Assembly: GCF_003312915.1 (NCBI RefSeq)
Contig: NZ_CP030261.1
Coordinates: 1,860,001-1,924,000 of the forward strand
Length of the DNA: 64,000 nt
DNA from: Flavobacterium fluviale
Lineage (GTDB): Bacteria; Bacteroidota; Bacteroidia; Flavobacteriales; Flavobacteriaceae
Reading direction: 5' to 3'
Part shown: positions 46,145 through 53,686 of the stretch, piece after piece
How the letters are laid out: each line of letters begins with the position of its first letter
Position numbering within the stretch: the first letter of the stretch is position 1
Notes under the pieces: model-generated
Told to the model about the DNA's origin: nothing
The model's input: the letters and a program-made list of their open reading frames with translations, nothing else
The model's database searches: none
Translations under genes and position numbers: made by a program

Positions 46145-46194
46145 TTGTAAAAAAATGAAAGCCTGCAAAGTGTATATTTTGCAGGCTTTTTTAT
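46141..46194 (+). repeat. Right 54-bp direct repeat (terminator copy), putative attR
   Basis: Second copy of the repeat at 43881-43934, two mismatches, same orientation, 2260 bp away. Includes the full hairpin and T run at 46157-46193, so it also works as a terminator for the nuclease-like gene. Confidence 0.85.
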
Positions 46195-46253
46195 ATTTGC
46201 GATTATTCAAAAATAGTCCAAAAAAATATGGCATAATACTTAAAAATTAATGT

Positions 46254-46445
46254 TTATTTCTCCGTTCGTTTTTTAGAATTTTTAATTAAAACAATAACAG
46301 AAAACACAAAAACAATTATATACAAAACTGCTAGTGCCGGTTTCTCGAATTTTAAATTTTGAAAGTCAAATTGTTTGTACAAGGTTACGCCTAAAATGAT
46401 AGCGATAACCCAAAAAATAAATGTAATTGGTTTTTTATTTTCCAT
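46254..46445 (-). CDS. Small two-helix membrane protein
   Basis: 63 aa with two hydrophobic segments (ITFIFWVIAIILGVTLY and LAVLYIIVFVFSVIVLI) and a basic C-terminus (KNSKKRTEK). Lies 30 bp downstream of the dihydrofolate-reductase-like gene on the same strand, so probably co-transcribed. Function unknown; a real gene is likely but not certain. Confidence 0.6.
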   Translation of the reverse strand: MENKKPITFIFWVIAIILGVTLYKQFDFQNLKFEKPALAVLYIIVFVFSVIVLIKNSKKRTEK

Positions 46446-46475
46446 TGGTTCTTGTTTTATGGTTATTAATAATTC

Positions 46476-47078
46476 TTATTTTACAGGTTCGCCTGCATTT
46501 CCCGTTTTTACTTCTCCAGCACGTTTGTAACTGGCTAAAATTACTCCAGTTGTAGTAACTGTATTTTCTATTAAAGTAAATCCTGACGGATGCGTATTAT
46601 CGTCAAAAAGCTTTTTTCCTTTACCTAGCAGAACAGGATGAATTTTCAATCGGAGTTCATCAACCAAATCATTTTTTAATAATAAATGAACAAGTTCACT
46701 GCTTCCCCAAACTTGAATGTCTGAGCCGTCGGATTCTTTTAATTTTTTTATAGCAGAGAGACTTTTGATGAAATTAGAATTTTTCCAATCCGATTTTTTT
46801 CTGGTTGCAGAGAGAACATATTTAGTACCTTCATTAATTCCGGGCCAGATGGCAGCATGTTTCGGCCAGTATTCTTCCCATATTTCAAAAGTTTTTCTGC
46901 CTAAAAGATAATCGGCTGTTTTTGTTTCATTTTTTACAGCCGTATTGTAAACCTCGTCGCCAAATGGTGCTACCCAGCCTCCAAATTTAAATCCGTTTGA
47001 TTGATCTTCTTTTGGTCCACCGGGAGCCTGCATGACTCCATCTAATGAGATCATTGATAAAACAATTATTTTTCTCAT
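46476..47078 (-). CDS. Dihydrofolate reductase family protein (RibD C-terminal fold)
   Basis: 200 aa. Family pattern: MRKIIVLSMISLDGVMQAPGGP, YLLGRKTFEIWEEYWP near residue 77, SDIQVWGSSELVHLLLKNDLVDELRL near 127-150 and HPVLLGKGKKLFD. It binds NADPH in the family; the substrate is unknown and it is not the housekeeping folA. Promoter element at 47104-47111. Confidence 0.9.
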   Translation of the reverse strand: MRKIIVLSMISLDGVMQAPGGPKEDQSNGFKFGGWVAPFGDEVYNTAVKNETKTADYLLGRKTFEIWEEYWPKHAAIWPGINEGTKYVLSATRKKSDWKNSNFIKSLSAIKKLKESDGSDIQVWGSSELVHLLLKNDLVDELRLKIHPVLLGKGKKLFDDNTHPSGFTLIENTVTTTGVILASYKRAGEVKTGNAGEPVK

Positions 47079-47103
47079 AGTATTAATCGTTTTTAGGAAA
47101 ATC

Positions 47104-47111
47104 CAAATTTA
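47104..47111 (-). promoter_or_regulatory. -7 promoter element of the reductase-like gene
   Basis: TAAATTTG (TAnnTTTG) on the minus strand, 25 bp before the ATG at 47078. Confidence 0.6.
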
Positions 47112-47356
47112 GCTAACTTACAACTGTTTTTAATTCTCCTTTGCATATTTTAGAAGTTTTTTGATTGACATGCAGTTAGGTACGCAAAAAGCTAACTGGA
47201 TAATTATACTTTTTTCAGATGATATTTTTTTAAGTTATTCGTTTACGTGTTTTTAGATTTCTTAAATTATGCTTCCTTTATCATTCTGATTATTAATGTA
47301 TTGTATAGCTAATATACTATTTTTTTTAATTGATTTTGAAGATATTTAAGACAAAC

Positions 47357-47392
47357 AAAAAAATGGGTAAAAGAATAAATATCTTTTACCCA
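47357..47392 (-). terminator. Terminator of the second alpha/beta hydrolase
   Basis: Minus-strand stem TGGGTAAAAGA / TCTTTTACCCA (11 bp, perfect) followed by seven T. Confidence 0.85.
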
Positions 47393-47427
47393 GTGTCAAC
47401 AGAAAGTTTTTTATTAAATAAGTGAAC

Positions 47428-48279
47428 TTACTTTGTATGCTTCAAAAAATTATGGATGTAATTGACTACCAATGGAATGTTTTGATGATGGGGAGCGTGG
47501 CCTGTTTGTGGCAGCACAATTAACTGTGAAGTTGGAAGCTGTCTGGTCAGCGGATACCAATTTTCTACAGCAAAACTAATATCATGATCTCCAGAAATAA
47601 TCAAAATAGGTGTCTGGGTGGTTTTCAGTTTATCTCTAAAGTTATCATTGTCTGCAACTGCGCCTTCACCTCCTGCAAAATAAAGCTGAAAAACATCCAT
47701 AGTCGACGGAATTTTAGAAACGTCAATTTTTGCGGCAATTCGGTCGTGAGAAGCTTTTGCGGCTTTCTTACTTTCTTCAGATTCAGGCTCAAAGAAAAGT
47801 ATAATTTCATCATTAAAATCGTTTATTGGTTTTAAAGCCGAATCGAGAAAAGCCTGCTCGAGCGGAACGACTCTTTCCCCTACAGGACCCGTTCCTAACA
47901 AAATAGTGTGCGTTACAAGTTCGGGATATTGAAATGTTGCTGCCTGCGTTACTAATCCGCCGTAAGACCAGCCCATAAAAGCAGCTTTTTTAATTTTTAG
48001 AAAATCGGCAAGATCTTTAACATCTTTGGCTACATCCTTAATATCGGTTGGTAATTTTCCGGTAGAGTATCCAATTCCTGAATAATCAAAAGTAATAACC
48101 TGATTTTTTGCTGCGAGCAAATCTAAAAATAAGGGATCCCAGGTATCAAGTGTTCCTCTAAAACGGTTAATTAAAATAATCGGATTTCCTTCGCCAATTG
48201 TTCTGTATGCAATTTTTCGGTCTGAAAAATCTGCATATTGAGTTTCTGAATGGGCGGCGTCTATTTTTGATGTATTCAT
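47428..48279 (-). CDS. Alpha/beta-fold hydrolase
   Basis: 283 aa, cytoplasmic. Nucleophile elbow GWSYGGLVTQAA (Ser near residue 104), Asp in SGDHDISF near 238 and His in TGHAPHHQ near 265. N-terminal FSDRKIAYRTIGEGNPIILIN is typical. Closest to haloalkane dehalogenase/esterase-like members; substrate unknown. Single gene. Confidence 0.88.
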   Translation of the reverse strand: MNTSKIDAAHSETQYADFSDRKIAYRTIGEGNPIILINRFRGTLDTWDPLFLDLLAAKNQVITFDYSGIGYSTGKLPTDIKDVAKDVKDLADFLKIKKAAFMGWSYGGLVTQAATFQYPELVTHTILLGTGPVGERVVPLEQAFLDSALKPINDFNDEIILFFEPESEESKKAAKASHDRIAAKIDVSKIPSTMDVFQLYFAGGEGAVADNDNFRDKLKTTQTPILIISGDHDISFAVENWYPLTRQLPTSQLIVLPQTGHAPHHQNIPLVVNYIHNFLKHTK

Positions 48280-48427
48280 TATTTTAAGTTTTTGATTAAT
48301 AATGTAATAAGAAACAATTTTAATGCCTTTTGATAAATGTTTTAATAATCAGCCTTTAATGAAATAATAGAATTATCGTTCTGTTTTATTTCGCTAAAAA
48401 AAAATATTTTCGCGATATATAGAAATA

Positions 48428-49108
48428 TTACAACTCGATTGTGTCCCCAATTTTAGGCAAAGAAAGATGAAGACCTGCTTTCTCAAATTCATCTAAAGCT
48501 TTTTGGTGATCCATTGTAATAAATCCAAAAGTGTCATAATGAACGCCTAATATTTTGTCAGCTTCCACCAGTTTTGAAGCTTTAATAGCTTCCTCGATTC
48601 CCATCGTTAAACCATCACCAATGGGCAAAACAGCAAAATCAATTTTGGTGAATTCGGGGATTAGTTTCATGTCTAAAGTCAGAGCTGTATCGCCGCTGTA
48701 ATAGAAATTTCCATCAGAAGTTGTTAGTACAAAACCGCAGGCAATACCTCCGTAACTTCCGTCCATAAAACTGCTTGGATGCTGTGCAATAACACATTTT
48801 ACGGTTCCAAAATCAAAGCTGAATTTCCCGCCGGGATTTATGGGATGCGAATTTTCGATTCCGTTTTTTAAAAGCCAGTTATAGATTTCAAAGTTTCCAA
48901 GAACCTTAGCTCCAGTATTTTTAGCAATTCTTTCAACATCAAGAATGTGGTCGTAATGGGCATGCGAAATAAAAATGTAGTCGGCTTTTATTTCGTCTAC
49001 ATTAATATTTTTTGCAAGCTCATTTGGTGTGATAAAAGGGTCGAAGAGAATGTGTTTTCCATTCGCATAAACAGAAAAACACGAATGACCGTAATAGGTT
49101 ACTTTCAT
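48428..49108 (-). CDS. Metal-dependent hydrolase, UPF0173 / metallo-beta-lactamase fold
   Basis: 226 aa. Family start MKVTYYGHSCFSV, metal site HAHYDH (HxHxDH, near residues 50-55), a histidine in IAQHPSSF near 110, SGDTAL near 139 and VHYDTFGF near 195. Standard UPF0173 length. Substrate unknown. Single gene. Confidence 0.92.
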   Translation of the reverse strand: MKVTYYGHSCFSVYANGKHILFDPFITPNELAKNINVDEIKADYIFISHAHYDHILDVERIAKNTGAKVLGNFEIYNWLLKNGIENSHPINPGGKFSFDFGTVKCVIAQHPSSFMDGSYGGIACGFVLTTSDGNFYYSGDTALTLDMKLIPEFTKIDFAVLPIGDGLTMGIEEAIKASKLVEADKILGVHYDTFGFITMDHQKALDEFEKAGLHLSLPKIGDTIEL

Positions 49109-49292
49109 AATAAATGTATTTTTTAAATTGATAATTTATTGATTTTAAGTTCAATAAAGATACCAATAAAAAAATGCACGACGTAACTTGGGTTACAGTA
49201 CCAAATCTGATAGTAAAATTTTTAGAAATCTGTCTTGATAAACAAATGCAGCTTTGTGTTAGGTTTTGCTGTTTTATTACGTATAATAAAAA

Positions 49293-49757
49293 CTATTTTC
49301 TAGAAAATAAATTCTCTACAACCCAAGCTGGACCAATCAATAAAAACTGAAGATCTTTTAAGAAAGAAGGTTTTTTACCTTCAATGTTGTGGCCGTAGAA
49401 CTGACCAATCCAGGCAATAATGAAAACGCCTATTGAAAATGCCCACAATGGAACAACTTGCCCGATATAATAATTGATAACTAAGCAGATTGCAGAAAAA
49501 ATGGCAATTTTTACCGCCATTGCAATTGATAATCTAATATAGAAAATAAGAACAAAAAGAAGTACTACAAAAGCCCAATTCTCGATAATTGGCAGATTAA
49601 ATTTTAAGGTATCAGCGATAATTCCGCTGGGAATACTCATTAATAAACCCACAATAGAAAAGAAAATTGCAGGAACACAAATATAGTGTATCGCTTTGTT
49701 TGTTGGGTTTTGGTGGCTTACGGCATATTCCGCAAACCATTGATCTAATGTTCTCAT
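49293..49757 (-). CDS. Mpo1-like (DUF962) membrane protein
   Basis: 154 aa with four transmembrane segments. Family pattern: LDQWFAEYAVSHQNPTNKAIHYICVPAIFF (conserved His in SHQNPTNKAIHY) and IGQFYGHNIEGKKPSFLKDLQFLLIGPAWV. Yeast Mpo1 is an iron-dependent 2-hydroxy-fatty-acid dioxygenase, so this may act on lipids. Confidence 0.88.
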   Translation of the reverse strand: MRTLDQWFAEYAVSHQNPTNKAIHYICVPAIFFSIVGLLMSIPSGIIADTLKFNLPIIENWAFVVLLFVLIFYIRLSIAMAVKIAIFSAICLVINYYIGQVVPLWAFSIGVFIIAWIGQFYGHNIEGKKPSFLKDLQFLLIGPAWVVENLFSRK

Positions 49758-49848
49758 TTTTTGGTGGTTTATAGTTAGTTGAAGTAAATCTAATGAAATT
49801 TTTCAATAGTAATTGAACCAATAAACAACAAAACTGAAATCAATAAAC

Positions 49849-51078
49849 CTACTTCTGATTATATTCAAAAACACTATCCCACAACTCATCGATTTTGATT
49901 AGAGCTTCGTTTAACGGAATGACCTGCCATTTTCCATTAGTTTCTATTCCAATTCCAATACTCTTTAATTTTAGTAAAGCATCGTTTACGTCAAAATCCA
50001 ATTCGGTTTTTAAATGAGAAGAAAACCACGATTCGATCTGTGAGTCAAGTTCCTCGGCAGTTAATCCGTTCTGACTTCTATTTAAAAACGCATACGCTAA
50101 TATTGTTTCTTTTAAAGCCTCCTCTTCTGATGAATTTAAAAGGGAGTAAAAAGCACCGCTGTTGTTTCCGACATTTTTAAAATATAAACTGTCTGAAAGT
50201 GTTTTAGAATATCGTATTTTCTTGTTTATGAAATTATTGTACTGGCGGAAGCAGTAAGCAGCTAAAATCCCCAAAGCAATTAATCCTTGGTTCAAGGAGG
50301 TTTTACTGTTCAATAAATCAATAGTTTCGCCGGTTTGGTATGCATCATACATATTGATAAGCGCGGGAATTACTTTGGCACTTAAAAGGGAAATTCCACC
50401 AAACACGCCAGGAACCCAAAGCAGCATTTTGTCTTTCAAGGACATTTTCGGAATTGCATTTGGAAATATCGTTTCAAGATCGTTTTTAGGAACACGCTTA
50501 AATATTTTCAAGGCAATTGAACCTGGATCAATTGGCATTTTTCCTAATTTGACTTTCTTTGCCGTTAAATAATCTGCATCACTGTAATTGAGATAGATAA
50601 GAACACGATCGTAATATTCGATTTCAACTTCTTTTTTCCAGAAAAAATATTTCTTGACTTTTTCCTTTGCTTTATGATGACCTCTTGCGTATAATTCGTA
50701 ATCTTTAAAAGCATTAAAATCTATGGAAAGCTTTAAACCAATCAAATCAGATTCTTCAAAGGCTTCTTTTAAAATTTCGTCGTTAATTCTGTAATAATTG
50801 CCGCGTTCTAAAACTTTAAGTAAGGTTTGTTTAAAAACTCCAAAATCACTTTTTCCAATAAAACCTTCACGTTCTTTTTCACTCAAATCGGGGTCGTAAA
50901 GGGCGTAATGCTGTTTTAAGTTTCGGTTAAGATTAAAAGATTCGTAATGATAATAATGTTCGATAATATCAAATAACTTTCTAAAATCTGCAGCTTTTTG
51001 CTGGTCTTCGGCGAAAGCTGCAATTTGCTTCTCCAGTAAAAATTCTTTATTGAACGGAATATAATGTTCTCGTGTCAT
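49849..51078 (-). CDS. TMEM143/DUF3754-type membrane protein
   Basis: 409 aa. The ATG at 51078 (MTREHYIPFNKEFLLEKQIAAF) is used; the frame extends upstream but a TAnnTTTG promoter lies in that stretch. Helical N-terminus, then a DUF3754-like region (LIYLNYSDADYLTAKKVKLGKMPIDPGSIALKIFKRVPKNDLE) and two membrane segments near 285-330 (GVFGGISLLSAKVIPALI). The C-terminus resembles a winged-helix-like cytoplasmic part. Function unknown. Confidence 0.8.
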   Translation of the reverse strand: MTREHYIPFNKEFLLEKQIAAFAEDQQKAADFRKLFDIIEHYYHYESFNLNRNLKQHYALYDPDLSEKEREGFIGKSDFGVFKQTLLKVLERGNYYRINDEILKEAFEESDLIGLKLSIDFNAFKDYELYARGHHKAKEKVKKYFFWKKEVEIEYYDRVLIYLNYSDADYLTAKKVKLGKMPIDPGSIALKIFKRVPKNDLETIFPNAIPKMSLKDKMLLWVPGVFGGISLLSAKVIPALINMYDAYQTGETIDLLNSKTSLNQGLIALGILAAYCFRQYNNFINKKIRYSKTLSDSLYFKNVGNNSGAFYSLLNSSEEEALKETILAYAFLNRSQNGLTAEELDSQIESWFSSHLKTELDFDVNDALLKLKSIGIGIETNGKWQVIPLNEALIKIDELWDSVFEYNQK

Positions 51079-51116
51079 TTTGATTTTGGGCTTAATATCG
51101 TGGCGTTTATGAAACG

Positions 51117-51124
51117 CAAAAGTA
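51117..51124 (-). promoter_or_regulatory. -7 promoter element of the DUF3754-like gene
   Basis: TACTTTTG (TAnnTTTG) on the minus strand, 38 bp before the chosen start at 51078 and inside the longer reading frame. Confidence 0.6.
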
Positions 51125-51162
51125 CTTCTTTTTTTTGAGGGGAAAAGTGAAGAGAGGGGCAA

Positions 51163-51467
51163 AGTGGCAAAGGTATAAAGGCAAAAGCTTTTGAAAGGAA
51201 AGAATATTTATCAAAACAATAAAAGTGGGATTTCTAATCGTTACCAGCGATTTGAAATCCCACTTTGTGTTCCAAAAAAAAAGTGACAAAAAATTAAAAA
51301 GCCTTCTTGAAGAAAACTATATTCTAACTAAAAATTATTCAAGGCAATATTAGCACTAAATAAACTTTTGGCTACGCGTATTTATACCTGTTTTTTTAAG
51401 ATTTTGATTAAGAAGATACGATCCCGAGACTTCGGGGACTGAGTTCTTGATTTTGGTTATGAATGGT
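51163..51467. other. Intergenic region with a long hairpin and a small palindrome
   Basis: No gene. A strong inverted repeat AAAGTGGGATTTC / GAAATCCCACTTT lies at 51222-51266 with a further inner AATCG/CGATT pairing. A smaller TCCCGAGACTTCGGGGA palindrome at 51422-51438 resembles one at 43768. They may terminate the minus-strand zinc-finger gene. Confidence 0.6.
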
Positions 51468-51932
51468 TTAATTCAATTCTGATTTCTTTAATTCGATAAC
51501 GCCTTGAATGTATTGAATTAATTCTTCGCGGGTTACAGAAAAAAGGGCAGATTCTTCTTCTGTACTTAGATATAAATTGGCAATACTTTCGGCATCCATA
51601 TTTTTATTTAAGTAATGATGCGCCGCGTATTGAATAAGCTGATCAATAAAAAGTTCGCGCTGCTGTCCTTTTTCTATCGTTTCTTTGTCGCCTTCCTTTA
51701 TTTTTTCAATTACAGATTCTGGTAAATCGATAGTGAGATACATGCAGTCTACGGCAACTTTAGATAACATTTCTTCATGGACTTTGCCAGCGGCATCGCA
51801 GTAGGCGCATGGTGCGGGAACCCATTTTAATTGTCTATTTAAACGAACAATGTCTTCCCAGTCCACAAATCCTTTTCCGAGACATCTCGGACATTCTATA
51901 TCTGATCGTTTAAATAAATTAAAAATGCTCAT
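51468..51932 (-). CDS. Hypothetical protein with DnaJ-like zinc-knuckle pair
   Basis: 154 aa, cytoplasmic. N-terminal CPRCLGKG (Cys14, Cys17) and CAYCDAAGK (Cys42, Cys45) form two CxxCxGxG-type half-sites, as in the zinc domain of DnaJ. The rest is helical (LPESVIEKIKEGDKETIEK... and REELIQYIQGVIELKK). No known family. Possibly a small zinc-binding adaptor. Confidence 0.75.
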   Translation of the reverse strand: MSIFNLFKRSDIECPRCLGKGFVDWEDIVRLNRQLKWVPAPCAYCDAAGKVHEEMLSKVAVDCMYLTIDLPESVIEKIKEGDKETIEKGQQRELFIDQLIQYAAHHYLNKNMDAESIANLYLSTEEESALFSVTREELIQYIQGVIELKKSELN

Positions 51933-52206
51933 TGGTTATAAAATATTCTTAGTGGTTTTGTAGCATGCGAATTTAACTATTTAAGTAAGAAAAGTTATTC
52001 AGATTATGTATTTTTTTGAAGAAAAGAATTAACAAATAATATTGACTTGTTGTAGACCATTGAAGCCGCTCATAATTCTCATTAAACATTGGGATTATAC
52101 AATTAATATATCAACAATTTGAAATATTATTTTGCAGCTAATATGTTAAATTTGATTATCAGTTTTTTAACTAAATAATAAACTTTACAAATAATACTCT
52201 TTATAT

Positions 52207-52623
52207 ATGGAAAATATATCAACTACAAAGACGCAGAATTTTTTTAGAATTCTATTAGGGCTTTTTATGATCATGGCCGCGATTGGTCATTTTACTTATC
52301 AAAGACAAGAATTTCAGGCCCAGGTTCCTAATTGGGTACCCATGGATAAAGATCTTGTTGTAATACTTTCTGGAATCGTAGAAATGGCTATAGGGCTTGC
52401 TCTTGTTTTTATGACCAATCATAAAGTGAAACTGGGAATTTTTCTTGCGGTATTTTATGTAATGGTTTTTCCAGGAAATATCGCCCAATATTTAAATAGA
52501 ATTGATGCGCTTGGCATGAACACAGATCAGGCACGTTTGATACGATTGTTTTTTCAGCCGGTTTTGATTCTTTGGGCTTTATGGTCGAGTGGGGCGCTAG
52601 CGTATTTAAGAAAGAAGTATTAA
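52207..52623 (+). CDS. DoxX-like membrane protein
   Basis: 138 aa with four transmembrane helices. Pattern FFRILLGLFMIMAAIGHFTYQRQEF, VVILSGIVEMAIGLALVF and GNIAQYLNRIDA... LIRLFFQPVLILWALW fits the DoxX family (Pfam DoxX_3/DoxX-like). Function in this organism unknown. Single gene. Confidence 0.85.
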   Translation: MENISTTKTQNFFRILLGLFMIMAAIGHFTYQRQEFQAQVPNWVPMDKDLVVILSGIVEMAIGLALVFMTNHKVKLGIFLAVFYVMVFPGNIAQYLNRIDALGMNTDQARLIRLFFQPVLILWALWSSGALAYLRKKY

Positions 52624-52671
52624 TTATAAATTGTAAGAAAATATCTTATTTTTTTATTCTTCTTATAGCTT

Positions 52672-52679
52672 TAATTTTG
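52672..52679 (+). promoter_or_regulatory. -7 promoter element upstream of the structured leader
   Basis: TAATTTTG (TAnnTTTG). Transcription from it would begin near 52685 and include the folded region 52744-52836. Confidence 0.55.
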
Positions 52680-52743
52680 TACGTTTGTCATCGACAAAAT
52701 ACTTTAGGATATTGTATTAAAACTTCGTAGAAGTTAATATAAT

Positions 52744-52836
52744 CGAATCCCTCGCCATGATGAGTAGTTTAAACCGAAAGGCTGGTAAATCTATCCTTAA
52801 TACGGGTATTTTGTCACATCTAAAGCGGGGGATTCG
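52744..52836 (+). ncRNA. Candidate structured leader RNA (riboswitch-like three-way junction)
   Basis: Closing helix of 12 bp: CGAATCCCTCGC (52744-52755) pairs with GCGGGGGATTCG (52825-52836), one G-U pair. Inside: a short GATG/CATC helix (52759-52762 with 52817-52820), a hairpin capped by a GAAA tetraloop at 52765-52793 (TAG-TTTA arm, CC-GAAA-GG tip), and a weak AATA/TATT hairpin at 52799-52810. It ends 18 bp before the start codon of the 93-aa gene and a promoter element lies upstream. No known RNA class matches by eye. Alternatives: end of a mobile element or an intergenic repeat. Confidence 0.55.
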
Positions 52837-52854
52837 TGCGTTTAAATTTTCGAT

Positions 52855-53136
52855 ATGACAAAAGAAAATCAAAAAACACACCGCGACGTGATACGTTCCG
52901 TAGCTATTTTCGTTTCAAACTTAAGTTTTGAAGGCGATTTTAAAAAACAACCAATGTATTTGCAAGAAATTTTCGAGTTATTGCTCGACACCGAATTTGC
53001 AAACGATCTCATTCTAAGGCAAAAAATGTTAAGCTGTCTCAAAACCAGTAGAGATTTGGTTAAAGTTTTATCTCAGTTCACAGATAAGCAAATTCAAAAA
53101 GCTTGTGATAATGTGACAATGGTAAAAGCAGTTTAG
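52855..53136 (+). CDS. Hypothetical small helical protein
   Basis: 93 aa, no signal peptide, no recognised family. Mostly helical: THRDVIRSVAIFVSNLSF, YLQEIFELLLDTEFANDLILRQKMLSCLKTSRDL, FTDKQIQKACDNV. It follows the structured leader and is followed by a strong terminator, which supports a real transcription unit. It may be under control of the leader RNA. Confidence 0.65.
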   Translation: MTKENQKTHRDVIRSVAIFVSNLSFEGDFKKQPMYLQEIFELLLDTEFANDLILRQKMLSCLKTSRDLVKVLSQFTDKQIQKACDNVTMVKAV

Positions 53137-53155
53137 ATTCTTTTATTCTAAAATT

Positions 53156-53231
53156 AAAAGCTCCGTTATTAAACTGCCCCCAAATAGTGTCTAAACTTTT
53201 GGGTGCACTCTATATTAAATGGAGCTTTTTT
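53156..53231 (+). terminator. Terminator with an insertion-like loop
   Basis: 12-bp stem AAAAGCTCCGTT / AATGGAGCTTTT with T run. The 50-bp loop holds a second palindrome, TGCCCCCAAA ... TTTGGGTGCA (53175-53207), with AGTGTCTAAAC between its arms, which looks like facing ends of an IS3-type element. Confidence 0.7.
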
Positions 53232-53254
53232 GTGTTTACGATCGCAATATATTT

Positions 53255-53626
53255 CTACGAATTAAAATTTTCTAATTCGATTGCTTCATCAAAGTATTTT
53301 TTAAAATTGTTAAATAGATTTTTATCTTTAAATTTAATTATAGTGTAAGAGCTATCAAATGCAATAATTTCGATTGTGGAATTAGGAATTTTAAAGTTTT
53401 CATTTTCCCAGATTGAATCGTTTCCTTCTGCAAAAGGGAAATTTTTCTCATCAATTATTATTTCTTCATCTTGTGGAAAGCCAGATATTACAACCCAAAT
53501 AAATTGTGTTTTAGAGTTTATAACTTCATTAAATTCTTGATTTGATAAAGTAAAAAAATCTTCGTCATGATGTATTGGAATTTCTTTTTCAGATATAAAT
53601 TGGAAATCACTAATTACCCAATTCAT
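53255..53626 (-). CDS. Hypothetical protein
   Basis: 123 aa, acidic, no signal peptide, no recognised family. Conserved-looking stretches: FQFISEKEIPIHHDEDFFTL, FIWVVISGFPQDEEIIIDE and FKDKNLFNNFKKYFDEAIE. Lies between the terminator of the 93-aa gene and the abortive-infection-like gene, on the latter's strand. No function assigned. Confidence 0.6.
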   Translation of the reverse strand: MNWVISDFQFISEKEIPIHHDEDFFTLSNQEFNEVINSKTQFIWVVISGFPQDEEIIIDEKNFPFAEGNDSIWENENFKIPNSTIEIIAFDSSYTIIKFKDKNLFNNFKKYFDEAIELENFNS

Positions 53627-53686
53627 GTTTTTTTATTTTTAGTGTTTGCAACCTGTTTGGTTGGACTATAAAATTAATTTATAAAT

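Larger units (their letters stand above)
47079..47427. other. Intergenic region with two regulatory sites, no gene
   Basis: 350 bp, AT-rich. Holds the TAAATTTG promoter element (minus strand, 47104-47111) of the reductase-like gene and the terminator of the next hydrolase. I see no coding sequence or repeat. Confidence 0.6.

Noticed and set aside
52756..52820. Possible hammerhead ribozyme (ATGATGAG ... CGAAA ... GTC)
   Set aside because: The essential C of CUGAUGA is an A here, helix III cannot form after GAAA and the bases after GTC do not continue the closing helix. The core does not fold as a hammerhead.
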